Shown: in pieces, positions 27,086-35,221 of the stretch
Layout of the letters: each line of letters starts with the position of its first letter
Numbering within the stretch: position 1 is the stretch's first letter
Assembly: GCA_019912885.1 (NCBI GenBank)
Contig: JAIOHV010000106.1
Location: 1 to 43,164 of the forward strand
Direction: 5' to 3'
Length of the DNA stretch: 43,164 nt
DNA from: a bacterium
GTDB lineage: Bacteria; Lernaellota; Lernaellaia; JACKCT01
Notes under the pieces: model-generated
Databases searched by the model: none
Told to the model about the DNA's origin: nothing
What the model saw: the letters and a program-made list of their open reading frames with translations, nothing else
Translations under genes and position numbers: made by a program

Positions 27086-27958
27086 TCATTCGATCGAATC
27101 GGGCACACGCCCCATCCACCGCGCCCGCGGTCCGCGCCCGACGCGCGCCGCGCCGTCAATGTATTTCTCGACGAACGCGCGAGCGCCGCGCGCCGCCGCG
27201 ACGGGATCGTCACCTCGCGCGAGATGTGCCGCGAGCGCGGAGGCATGGACGCACCCCGTTCCGCGCACGTCGCGCCGGCGCCGTTTTCCGCTTGCGTGCT
27301 CCAGGCCATGTCCGCCAAACACAAAGTCGTTCCCGCGAGCGAACGATAGATGTCCGCCCGTCAGGACGACGAACGACAATCCCGCATCATAAAACGATTC
27401 GCACGCTTTCGCGATATCCCCGCGATTCTCGATCGAGATGCCGGAAAACGCCTGGGCTTCGTGGGCATTGGGGGTCATCGCGGTCACGATGGGCGCAAGG
27501 CCGCGCATCATGGCCCGCCAGCGATGGTCGGGCGCAAGCGCGCCGCCCGAGGAGCTTGTCCGCACGGGATCGACGACAATCGGCACGCCCGCGCCCCGGA
27601 CCGCTTCGGCCACGGCGCGCGCGAGGGCCGGGGTGCCGAGCATACCGATCTTGATACCCGCGACGGGCATCGTGGCCAGCAGCAGTTCCAACTGCGTGCG
27701 CACGAGCCTGGCCGGCACGGGATTGGCCGCGACGAAGCGGTCAAGCGTCTGCGTCGTGAGCGCGGTCGCCACGGCGAGCGGATGAAAGCCGTACGCCGCG
27801 AAAACGCGCGCGTCAACGAGAATCCCCGCCGCGCCGGACGGATCGAGGCCGCCGACGGCAAGGAGGCACTTCGGGGCGCCGTCCCGGGAGCGCGGGCGTC
27901 CCGCCTGCTTCGATTGCGTTTGAAGATTGAAGATTGAAGATTGAGGATTGACGCGCAT
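27086..27958 (-). CDS. thiD: Hydroxymethylpyrimidine/phosphomethylpyrimidine kinase
   Basis: ThiD phosphorylates HMP and HMP-phosphate to HMP-diphosphate in thiamine synthesis. CLLAVGGLDPSGAAGI is the family opening (GxDxSGGAG substrate loop). IKIGMLGT, VPIVVDPVRTSSSGG, TPNAHEAQAFSG and FARGNDFVFGGHG follow in the expected order. Near the C-terminus the VRGTGCVHASALAAHLARG block carries the GTGC anion hole and catalytic Cys. The ribokinase-like core begins only at about residue 30. The preceding residues (NPQSSIFNLQ and QAGRPRSRDG) are translated from two intergenic repeat types, so the true start is uncertain or the N-terminus has been extended by repeat insertion. No other thiamine gene is nearby. 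Confidence 0.9.
   Translation of the reverse strand: MRVNPQSSIFNLQTQSKQAGRPRSRDGAPKCLLAVGGLDPSGAAGILVDARVFAAYGFHPLAVATALTTQTLDRFVAANPVPARLVRTQLELLLATMPVAGIKIGMLGTPALARAVAEAVRGAGVPIVVDPVRTSSSGGALAPDHRWRAMMRGLAPIVTAMTPNAHEAQAFSGISIENRGDIAKACESFYDAGLSFVVLTGGHLSFARGNDFVFGGHGLEHASGKRRRRDVRGTGCVHASALAAHLARGDDPVAAARGARAFVEKYIDGAARVGRGPRARWMGRVPDSIE
27919..27952. repeat. TTGAAGATTGAAGA tract at the thiD start
   Basis: TGAAGATTGA/AGATTGAGGATTG units in tandem form the 5' end of the thiD frame. The same unit, inverted, lies at 6896-6926 in intergenic DNA. Confidence 0.65.
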
Positions 27959-28028
27959 CCGTCGTTTTTCCGGCGGCGGGCGGCTCGAACGTCCGCGATG
28001 ACATTCCAGCTTTCCAGCCTGTTCCCTG

Positions 28029-29090
28029 TTACAACTGATACCGCTCGCTGATCGGCTCGTCGTCCGGAAGAAGATCCGCGGGCGCCGTTTCCTCGTATTC
28101 GTGCGCCTGCTCGAAAAACGCGCGCGTGTGATTCACGAGCGTTTCCGGGTCCACGAACATATGCAGGTCGGCGCGAAAATCGTTGGCGCGATGAAGGCCC
28201 CTGGTGAACCAGATGAGGTGCTTGCGCACGTCGCGCACGGCCTTTTCAAGGCCGCGAAACCCGGCGAGCTCCTCCCAGAAGCGGCGCACAACCTCCCACT
28301 TTTCCATCGCGCGCGGGCGCGGGGGGACGGGTTCGCCCAGGAGCACGGCGCGCGCCTCGGGGATCAACCACGGGTTGCCAAGCACGCCGCGCGCCAGCAT
28401 CACGCCGTCGCAGCCGGTCTCGTCGACAAGGCGGCGCACATCGTCGCCGGTCATCACGCCGCCGTTGCCGATGACAGGAACCGACACGGCCTGCTTCACG
28501 CGGCGGATGTGCGTCCAGTCGGCGGCCTCGCCGTAGCTTTGCGAGCGGAAACGGCCATGGACGCAAATCGAATCGACGCCCTCGCCCTCGGCGATGCGCG
28601 CGATCTCGGCGGCGTTCGCGTTGTCCGGATCCCAGCCCGCGCGAATCTTCACCGTGAACGGCACGCCCGGCGCGGCGGCGCGGATCGCGGCGATGCAGCG
28701 TCGCGCGTTTTCCGGCTCGCGCAGAAGTCCGGAGCCCGATCCGTTGCCGGCGACCTTCCGGGTGGGGCAGCCCATGTTGAGATCGACAAGGTCCGCGCCA
28801 TATTCGACGGCGATCGCGGCGCCGGCGGCGAGCGCGTCGGGAATGCTGCCGAAAAGCTGCACGGCAAACGGCCGCTCGTCCGGCTCCGTCGCGATGATGC
28901 GCATCGCGTGCTTGATCTTGCCATTCTTGAACGCGATGAGCGTCGGCCCGGCGATCATCTCGCAGTGCGTCAGGTCCGCGCCAAACCGCCGGCAAAGGCG
29001 CCGAAACGGCAGGTCGGTGACGCCGACCATCGGCGAGATCAGCACGCCGAGGCCAAGGTCCAGGTCGCGGATTTTTAGGGCAGGACGCAT
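28029..29090 (-). CDS. dusB: tRNA-dihydrouridine synthase, DusB type
   Basis: This FMN enzyme reduces specific uridines in tRNA to dihydrouridine. ISPMVGVTDLPFRRLCRRFGADL is the FMN-binding entry to the TIM barrel. DLNMGCPTRKV holds the catalytic Cys108, followed by GSGLLREPENA. VKIRAGWD, ICVHGRFRSQSYGEAADW, VPVIGNGGV and GVMLARGVLGNPWL complete the barrel, and a short helical domain closes it. The closest subfamily by these motifs is DusB. ATG 29090 is reasonable for length, with only a weak AAGG upstream. It reads away from the DUF1016 gene across 122 bp, on the same strand. Confidence 0.93.
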   Translation of the reverse strand: MRPALKIRDLDLGLGVLISPMVGVTDLPFRRLCRRFGADLTHCEMIAGPTLIAFKNGKIKHAMRIIATEPDERPFAVQLFGSIPDALAAGAAIAVEYGADLVDLNMGCPTRKVAGNGSGSGLLREPENARRCIAAIRAAAPGVPFTVKIRAGWDPDNANAAEIARIAEGEGVDSICVHGRFRSQSYGEAADWTHIRRVKQAVSVPVIGNGGVMTGDDVRRLVDETGCDGVMLARGVLGNPWLIPEARAVLLGEPVPPRPRAMEKWEVVRRFWEELAGFRGLEKAVRDVRKHLIWFTRGLHRANDFRADLHMFVDPETLVNHTRAFFEQAHEYEETAPADLLPDDEPISERYQL

Positions 29091-29212
29091 CGATGAAATA
29101 CCTTTTCAACGCGCGCCGATCTTCGGCTCGCGCGGGCCGGTATAAATACCACAGCGGCAAACGAATTAAACGGGAAAGCCCGAGGGGCGGTTCGGCTGTC
29201 GCCGTAGCGGAT

Positions 29213-30379
29213 TTACCCGTCGGTCAGTGACGAATCGGCGAGTTCGGCCTCGATCTCCTCCACGGACGGCAGACTACCCTTCAATTCATTGGGCAGATTG
29301 GCGACAATAAGCGTCTCCCACTGGGCGACGCCGATCGGCTTTTTCAGATTGCGCAGCGCGTATTCGACCACGATCTTTTTCTTCGAACGGCACAATAAAA
29401 GGCCGATAGTCGGCCTGTCGTCCGGGTGGCGCAACAGGTCGTCCGCGGCGGAGAGGTAAAGGTTCAACTGCCCGATGAAGGCCGGACTGAAGGGAACGGC
29501 CTTGAGCTCGATGACGACGTAGCAACGCAGTTTCAGGTGGTAAAAGAGCAGGTCAATGTAAAAGTCGTCGTCCCCGACTTCAAGCAGCACCTGGCGTCCG
29601 ACGAACGCGAATCCGGTTCCCAGCTCGAGGAGAAATCGTTGGATGTGATCGACCAGCGCCTGCTCGACCTCGTGCTCCCGCCGGGGATCGGCGGTGCCCA
29701 GAAAATCGAACAAATACGGATCCTTGAAAATCTGCGCGGCCATGTCGGAATCCGAGGGCGGCAGCGCGACATCGAAATTCGTGATCGCCTTTCCGTGCCG
29801 TTCGTCGGCTCGGGCGTCGATCTGCATCGCGAGGATGTTACGCGACCAGCCGTTTTCGATGGTTTTTTTCATATACCATTCGCGAGTCGGCGCGTCGGCG
29901 ATTTTGTCCAGAAGGATGCAATTGTGAAACCAGGGTATTTGTGCAGCAAGCTGCTGCACAATTGCCCGGTCCGGCCAGGCGACGGCGAAGGCGCGCATAT
30001 ATTTCAGGTTCCGGGGGGATAGGCCTTTCATCTCGGGGAAGGCTTCGCGCAGGTCGGACGATAGGCGGTCGATGACCTTCGCGCCCCATGCGGCGCGCGC
30101 CTGGCGCTCCAGGATCACGCGCCCGATATCCCAGTATAGATTGACCATCGCGGAATTGGCGGACAGCACCGCGCGCAGGCGCTCGTTCGCGATGCGGCGC
30201 TTCAGTTCGCCCAGGGTTTCGGCGTAGTCGCGCGGAAGTTCCGAACGCGGCGGCGCGACAGGGAACGCCGCCTCGTCGCGCGCGCGTCCCATCGATCGCC
30301 GTGCGGGCGTCTTGTCCGATGCCGGGCCGGCGCTTTTTCGTTTCGTAGTCAAAATCCGATCCAATCGTGTCGTCGCCAA
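29213..30379 (-). CDS. DUF1016/YhcG-family PD-(D/E)XK nuclease-like protein
   Basis: The N-terminal helical DUF1016 domain (YAETLGELKRRIANERLRAVLSAN to about residue 200) is followed by a nuclease-like core: Asp276 in FYIDLLFYH, then Glu291 and Lys293 in VIELKAV. The later QLNLYLSAADD segment matches the family. YhcG-type proteins are widespread, often beside restriction or toxin genes, and are predicted DNA-acting nucleases. No partner lies next to this one. I choose TTG 30379 because AAAAAGGAG sits just upstream. The frame continues to a TTG at 30445 with no ribosome-binding site; an ATG at 30292 is a further alternative. It is probably a stand-alone mobile-type gene, which is an inference. 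Confidence 0.85.
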   Translation of the reverse strand: MATTRLDRILTTKRKSAGPASDKTPARRSMGRARDEAAFPVAPPRSELPRDYAETLGELKRRIANERLRAVLSANSAMVNLYWDIGRVILERQARAAWGAKVIDRLSSDLREAFPEMKGLSPRNLKYMRAFAVAWPDRAIVQQLAAQIPWFHNCILLDKIADAPTREWYMKKTIENGWSRNILAMQIDARADERHGKAITNFDVALPPSDSDMAAQIFKDPYLFDFLGTADPRREHEVEQALVDHIQRFLLELGTGFAFVGRQVLLEVGDDDFYIDLLFYHLKLRCYVVIELKAVPFSPAFIGQLNLYLSAADDLLRHPDDRPTIGLLLCRSKKKIVVEYALRNLKKPIGVAQWETLIVANLPNELKGSLPSVEEIEAELADSSLTDG

Positions 30380-30460
30380 CGCGCTCCTTTTTCGTTCATT
30401 GCGTTCGCGTTGACAATGTCGGGCCGCCCGTATCCGCCAAATCAATCAAGGTTCGCGACT

Positions 30461-31453
30461 TCAGGTACGCACGCGCAATACCTTTTCCGAAACGACCTGG
30501 GCCACCACGCGCACGTCGCCGGCCAACGCCGATCCGACTAGCGCGATAACGCCCCCGCCAAGGGCGCAATCGCATAAGACGCAGCGGTGCGTCTGCGTGA
30601 CGTCGGGATCGAACGCGACGGATGTTTCCGCGGCGGCCCAGCCGTCGCGCGCTCCGTCGGGGATGAAGCCCTCGTTGACGAAACCCTCGACATCCTCCGC
30701 GAGGGGAAGACGGGAATACGTCACCACCGCGCCGACTCCGTTGCGTACGCAAAGCCGCGCGAGCGCGGCGAGAAGGCCGCGCGCGTCGATGGCTTCCGCG
30801 TCGCGGATGTTCTCGGCGTGTTTCAATAGTCCGATATCCAGCGCGCCCGCCATGCGCCCGTACCGCCGCATCGCCTCGGCGTCGCGATGACGCAGCGCGA
30901 CGTGAGCGGTCACGCCAAGGCCGACGGACTTGGTCAAGATGAACGCGTCTTGGGGCCGCGCGGGGCCGCCGGTAAAGACCGACGGGCCGGTGCCGGTGGC
31001 GGTTACGGTGATGAAGCAGCGCGACGCGGGAGAGGCGTCCGCGAGGGCGGCATCCGGTTCGACTTGCGAAAGTTCGCCGACGGACGCGCGGGCGTCGATG
31101 GCGGCGGCGGCGAAGCCGGCGGCCATTTCGGAGACGAGGGATTCGGAGAGGGCCGAGCTGGAGCTCGGCGTTCCCAGGGCGGGAGCCGAGAGCGTGGCGG
31201 AGAGCGAACGCGGCGCGATGCCGCGGGCGACAAGGCGCGCGATGGCGGCGGACGCGGCGACGTATCCGAGCGCTCGCGCTTCGCGCGTGACAAACGGCAC
31301 GCGGATCGTGGCGGCGAGGTCGCCGGTCGAATCGTCATGCGCGTATGTCGTGTCGTCGTCGCCGGGAGCGATGTCGCGGACGAGCGCGCGCGGAATCAGG
31401 CGCGGGTCGATATCGTCGTCAGCCGCGCGGCGTTTTTTGCGGAAGAGCGGCAT
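30461..31453 (-). CDS. SelD/AIR-synthase-like protein, probably not a true selenophosphate synthetase
   Basis: The protein has the PurM-like two-domain layout. GDDDTTYAHDD is in the place of the SelD GDDAAVY motif. GGPARPQDAFILTKSVGLGV matches the GD.LILTKPLGTG segment. VLCDCALGGGVIAL aligns with the SelD ending L.DPQTSGGLL. The N-terminal catalytic Cys/Sec-x-x-Lys stretch is missing (the start is MPLFRKKRRAADDDID), and several conserved Asp/His positions are altered. It may therefore be a paralogue with another substrate or an inactive relative. ATG 31453 is chosen because the 26 residues before it are translated from an ATGGAC-type intergenic repeat. It lies 81 bp upstream of the DUF1016 gene on the same strand. 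Confidence 0.7.
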   Translation of the reverse strand: MPLFRKKRRAADDDIDPRLIPRALVRDIAPGDDDTTYAHDDSTGDLAATIRVPFVTREARALGYVAASAAIARLVARGIAPRSLSATLSAPALGTPSSSSALSESLVSEMAAGFAAAAIDARASVGELSQVEPDAALADASPASRCFITVTATGTGPSVFTGGPARPQDAFILTKSVGLGVTAHVALRHRDAEAMRRYGRMAGALDIGLLKHAENIRDAEAIDARGLLAALARLCVRNGVGAVVTYSRLPLAEDVEGFVNEGFIPDGARDGWAAAETSVAFDPDVTQTHRCVLCDCALGGGVIALVGSALAGDVRVVAQVVSEKVLRVRT

Positions 31454-31473
31454 GCGGTCAGGCGGTGTGCGTG

Positions 31474-31625
31474 GCGATGGACGAAATGGACATGATGGAC
31501 CGAATGGACGCGATGGACGAATAGCTGTCAACAGTCAGCAGTCAGCAGTCAGCAGTCAGCAGTCAGCGATCAGCGTACGTGCCGGTGAGGTGCCGCTCGC
31601 TCCCTCAAGGTCGCGGCTCCGTTCG
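31474..31625. repeat. ATGGAC tract, CAGTCAG tract and a GCTCCCTC-type unit
   Basis: ATGGAC every nine bases (31474-31522), then five CAGTCAG units (about 31532-31566), then an inverted copy of the GAGCCGCGACC-GGAGCG family (31594-31620). These lie between the SelD-like gene and the subtilase stop. Confidence 0.7.
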
Positions 31626-31659
31626 TCGCCATGCCGCTTCCCGTCTATCAGCCTCTTTC

Positions 31660-34533
31660 TCAACAGCCGCAGCAGCCGCCGTCATCGTCGTCATCGTCGT
31701 CATCGTCATCGTCGTCGTCGTCGTCGAGCGGCGAGCCGGAGTCGTCGTCCGACGCGTCGTCATCGCCGGTGTCGTCGTCCATCGAGGTGTCGTCGTCGGC
31801 GGTATCGTCGTCGGCGTCGTCGTCCGCGGTGTCGTCATCCATCGTGTCGTCATCCGCGGTATCGTCGTCGATCGACGTATCGTCGTCGGCGGTGTCGTCG
31901 TCATCGTCGCCGGGGATCGTGGTCGTCGTGGTGGTTGTCGTGGTCGTCGTGGTCGTTGTCGTGGTGGACGGCGTGTCGGGCCATCCGCGCACGGCGATGT
32001 TGTCGAGTCCCCAATACTCCGCGGGGCCGATGCCGGTGACGTACCGGAAACGCACGTACAACGCCGGCTCGTTCGCCGCGTTCGGCAGATCGAATTCGCG
32101 TTCGCCCTCGTCGTCCAGGAAGCGGAAGGTCCGCACCACGGTCCAGTTCTGGCCGTCAGTGGAATAGGCGACGTCGCCGGGCTCCGCGAAGCCGGCACTG
32201 AAGAAATGATCGAAACGCACCGTGATATCGTGGTGCTCCGAACAGTCGATCGCGGGCGTGATCATCGCGTCATCAAAAGGCACGAGGAAGCCGGCGAATT
32301 CCTTGTCCGCGATCGCGAACGTCCCGTCCCAGAATGGCGACGTGCGCGCGCCGGGGTTGTCCGTGCGCCAGGTGTGCGCGGCGCTGCCGCCGTTTTCGAT
32401 TGTCCAGTCGGACAGGTCGCCGGTCACCGTCTCCCAGTCCTCGAAAAACAGGGTGTCCGGACCGATGGGCATGCCGAGGCGCTCCACCGTGTTCGTTTCC
32501 TCGTAACCGAACGCATCCTCGGCGCGCACGACGTAGTAGAACGGCGTGTAGTTTGCGAGGCCGATATCGATGTAAGTGGTCTGCGTCGTGGAGGCGAGCG
32601 GCGCGCCGAAGTTTTGCCCGCCCGGCGCAAGCGCGCGGTAGATGTTGTAGGTCACGTTCGTTTGATCGGCCGCCGCGCTCCAGGCAAGCGTGACGGTCGT
32701 ATCGCCGCCGGTCGCGGACGTAAGTCCGGCGAAGATCGGCGCGGCGCAGTCGATCTCGACCTCGGCGGTTTTTGTCACGTTCGTGCCGCCGTCGCCGTCG
32801 TCCGCGTCGATGTAAGTGACCGTCGCGAGGTCGCCGTGCGCGACCTGCAAAACGCCGTCCGTCGCGGGCGCTCCGGTTTCCGCGCTGATGACGCCCTCGT
32901 ACACGCCGTCCTTCACCTTGGTCAGCGTCACCGTTTCCGGTGTCGTCTCCGTGTCGCTCGTCGCTCCGACATACGCGAAGGCCGCAGTGAGGTCCGCGTC
33001 GCGCAGCGTGATATCGATGTCCTGCCCGCAGGTGACGACGGGCGTCGCGTCGACCTTGCCGTCGGAGTTGACCATCAGCGTTTGCAGGAAAAGATAGGCC
33101 TCGACCACGTCGATGCGCCCGTTGCCGAATGTGTTGTCCTCGCCGGCGTCGCCGAGATCGACGGCGGTTTCAAAGAGCGCGAACTTGATCTGTTCGGGCG
33201 TGGCGTCGGGGAAGGCGTCGCGCAACAGCACGACCGCGCCGGCGACATGCGGCGTGGCCATCGAGGTGCCCGAGAGGTTGCCGTATTGATCGCCCGGCAT
33301 CGAGGAACGCACGTCCGATCCGACGGCGGAGACCTCGGGCTTGATCGTCACGTCGTCGCAGCCCGAAGGCCCGCGGCTCGAGAATCCGGAGATCGTCGTG
33401 CCGTCCTGCAAGAGCGATCCGATCGCGAATGAATTGTACGGCGAGCTGATGCGGTCGCCCGGCGTGCGCAACGTCTTGGCGGCGGAGCCCTCGTTGCCCG
33501 CGGCGAACACGACGGTGACGCCCGCGGCTTCGGCGGCGTCGATCGCGCCCCACATCTGCGTGTCGCAGAAGGGCACCCCGTGATACAGAGGGCTGATGCC
33601 CCAGGAGTTGTTGATGACGTCCGGCACGTCGTCCATCGTCGCCGGATTGCCGTCCGGGTCGGCGAACCACTGGAACGCGAGGACGGAGTCGTCGATCGTC
33701 TGCTGGATGCTCACCCGGTCGATCGTGCCGGCCGCGATCCATTTCGCGCCCGGCGCCATGCCGATCTGATTGCCCGCGCCGTCGTCGCCGACGATGGTGC
33801 CGAGCGTGTGCGTTCCGTGGTAGCCGGCATCGAACGGGAAGGTCGTGTTGGTGACCGGATCGAACCATGCCTCGCCTGGATCCACACCCGCGTCGAGGCC
33901 GCGCCAACGGTCGCCGAACGCGATGTGATTGCCGTCCGCTCCGGTGTCGCAGTCGCCCGCGATCGCGGTGGACCCGTCGATGCCAAGCGCCCACAGCTCC
34001 GGCGCGCGCGTGATGGAAATGCCGTTTTCGATCGCGGCGATCAGGTGGCCGTCGTCAATCACCGGCTCGCCGATCGGCGCGATGTTTTCGATGGGATACG
34101 CGAAGGCGATCTCGCTTACGTCATCGCGCCAGGCGAGCTGCTGGATGAACGCGGGCTTCGCCCACACGGTGACGGCGTTCATGATCCAGTACGGCCGGAA
34201 CTTCGCGACGTGGCCCTCGCGTTCGCCGTCGGCCAGGTGCGCCCGAAGATCGGACTGCGTCGCGGCGGCGGTCTCCTGAAGCGCGGTGATGACCTCGTAG
34301 TGCCGGCGGGAAAGGCTTGCGCCGCGCGCCGTGAGTTCGTCGACCATCGCCTGCAAATCGACGCGCCCAGTCAGGATGACGAAGGCGCGCAGATACGCGT
34401 CGGGCGCGGCGTTTTCGATCGCCTGCCCGAGGGTGGGGTCAATCTTGTTGTCGGCCGTCGCGCCGGCAAAGGCCGTCCCGGCGCAAATAACGACAACGCA
34501 CACAAAAACGAACGCCCGCGATAGCGAACGCAT
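31660..34533 (-). CDS. Secreted subtilisin-like protease with Thr/Asp-rich tail ending in a Cys cluster
   Basis: ATG 34533 (MRSLSRAFVF) follows GGAGGG; the frame upstream is not needed. A signal peptide (cleavage after TAFA) precedes an I9-like propeptide (AYLRAFVILTGRVDLQ). The S8 catalytic domain has Asp196 (CDTGADGNH), His239 (HGTH) and Ser424 (SGTSMATPH), with the Asn in FAAGNEG, so it should be active. C-terminal parts are an FN3-like module (TLAWSAAADQTNVTYNIYRA) and a jelly-roll-like domain beginning FFEDWETVTGDLSDW and ending GLDNIAVRGWP. A run of about 17 Thr near residue 853 comes next, then about 80 mostly Asp residues, then GGCCGC at the very end. No transmembrane segment or known sorting signal is present in the tail. 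Confidence 0.9.
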   Translation of the reverse strand: MRSLSRAFVFVCVVVICAGTAFAGATADNKIDPTLGQAIENAAPDAYLRAFVILTGRVDLQAMVDELTARGASLSRRHYEVITALQETAAATQSDLRAHLADGEREGHVAKFRPYWIMNAVTVWAKPAFIQQLAWRDDVSEIAFAYPIENIAPIGEPVIDDGHLIAAIENGISITRAPELWALGIDGSTAIAGDCDTGADGNHIAFGDRWRGLDAGVDPGEAWFDPVTNTTFPFDAGYHGTHTLGTIVGDDGAGNQIGMAPGAKWIAAGTIDRVSIQQTIDDSVLAFQWFADPDGNPATMDDVPDVINNSWGISPLYHGVPFCDTQMWGAIDAAEAAGVTVVFAAGNEGSAAKTLRTPGDRISSPYNSFAIGSLLQDGTTISGFSSRGPSGCDDVTIKPEVSAVGSDVRSSMPGDQYGNLSGTSMATPHVAGAVVLLRDAFPDATPEQIKFALFETAVDLGDAGEDNTFGNGRIDVVEAYLFLQTLMVNSDGKVDATPVVTCGQDIDITLRDADLTAAFAYVGATSDTETTPETVTLTKVKDGVYEGVISAETGAPATDGVLQVAHGDLATVTYIDADDGDGGTNVTKTAEVEIDCAAPIFAGLTSATGGDTTVTLAWSAAADQTNVTYNIYRALAPGGQNFGAPLASTTQTTYIDIGLANYTPFYYVVRAEDAFGYEETNTVERLGMPIGPDTLFFEDWETVTGDLSDWTIENGGSAAHTWRTDNPGARTSPFWDGTFAIADKEFAGFLVPFDDAMITPAIDCSEHHDITVRFDHFFSAGFAEPGDVAYSTDGQNWTVVRTFRFLDDEGEREFDLPNAANEPALYVRFRYVTGIGPAEYWGLDNIAVRGWPDTPSTTTTTTTTTTTTTTTTIPGDDDDDTADDDTSIDDDTADDDTMDDDTADDDADDDTADDDTSMDDDTGDDDASDDDSGSPLDDDDDDDDDDDDDDDGGCCGC

Positions 34534-34588
34534 GGAGCCCTCCGTTCGTGTCCCGTTCAAGGGAATCACCCAGGAAAAACGCGGGGGG

Positions 34589-34617
34589 ATGTTAGGCGCT
34601 TTGCGGGGCGCAAGCAA
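34589..34617 (-). promoter_or_regulatory. Possible promoter of the subtilase gene
   Basis: On the minus strand TTGCTT (34612-34617), a 17-base spacer, and TAACAT (34589-34594). This puts the likely transcript start about 50 bases before ATG 34533. The match is moderate. Confidence 0.35.
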
Positions 34618-34728
34618 CAACGGGGACGATCGTTTTTTCGGCGAGAGCGCCACGATTTCCCGCCAGGCAGGCGACATCTCCCGGATTCTTGTTTTTCAAT
34701 TGGCCGTAGGCGCGCGCCGATCGACCAA

Positions 34729-35064
34729 CTACGCCATATACATGCTGGCGTCGGGAATCCGGCCGGTGACGAAATCGTCGATGATCTTTTCGACGGCGCC
34801 GGAAATCCACGGCACGACGTGGACGCCGGACTCCTCCAGGCGCGAAGCCAGCGGCGTCGAGACGCCGTTGCAGACCACCCAATCGATGTCGTTGTCGTGG
34901 AACCAGCGCGCGCGTTTGGCGCTTGGGCAATCGCACACGTCGATTTCCTCGCGAGCGGTCACCGCGTGATCGTCAACGGTCACGACGATGATGCGCTCCG
35001 CGTTGTCGAGGACCTCGTGGATGTTCGCCGCGCCCGCGCCTCCCAGGGGGATTGCGAACCTCAT
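34729..35064 (-). CDS. NifX/NafY-like protein (dinitrogenase Fe-Mo cofactor family), copy 1
   Basis: A 111-residue protein of the NifB/NifX/NafY fold: MRFAIPLGGAGAANIHEVLDNAERIIVV, then a mid-region VCDCPSAKRARWF with a CxC pair, then WVVCNGVSTPLASRLEESGVHVVPWISG, typical of the family's last strand and helix. Members bind iron-sulfur or iron-molybdenum cluster precursors, but many occur in organisms without nitrogenase, and no nif gene is seen here. ATG 35064 has AGAGGTG upstream. The frame could extend to 35109 without support. A strong promoter lies upstream. It is a close relative of the next gene and lies downstream of it on the same strand. Confidence 0.85.
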   Translation of the reverse strand: MRFAIPLGGAGAANIHEVLDNAERIIVVTVDDHAVTAREEIDVCDCPSAKRARWFHDNDIDWVVCNGVSTPLASRLEESGVHVVPWISGAVEKIIDDFVTGRIPDASMYMA

Positions 35065-35111
35065 GACGCACCTCTTCATTTTCCCACTTGCTTCCGCGGA
35101 TCCAAGCAAAA

Positions 35112-35139
35112 ATTATACGCCGATTCAACCCGGCGACAA
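35112..35139 (-). promoter_or_regulatory. Sigma70-like promoter of the first NifX-like gene
   Basis: On the minus strand TTGTCG (35134-35139), a 16-base spacer, and a perfect TATAAT (35112-35117), about 48 bases upstream of ATG 35064. Confidence 0.6.
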
Positions 35140-35221
35140 CGAATTTCTTGCGACGCCGCGTCGAAATTTCGGTGACGGGCCGGGCGAAGACGGGATTCGT
35201 TTCTGTTTTCTCTTTCTCATC

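Noticed and set aside
31532-31566. CAGTCAG repeats considered as a CRISPR array
   Set aside because: The units are seven bases with no spacers of regular size and no cas genes, so this is a simple tandem repeat.
31579-33432. Plus-strand frame of about 600 codons opposite the subtilase
   Set aside because: The minus-strand subtilase has a full catalytic triad, signal peptide and ribosome-binding site. The antisense frame has no recognisable domain and begins in repeat DNA.
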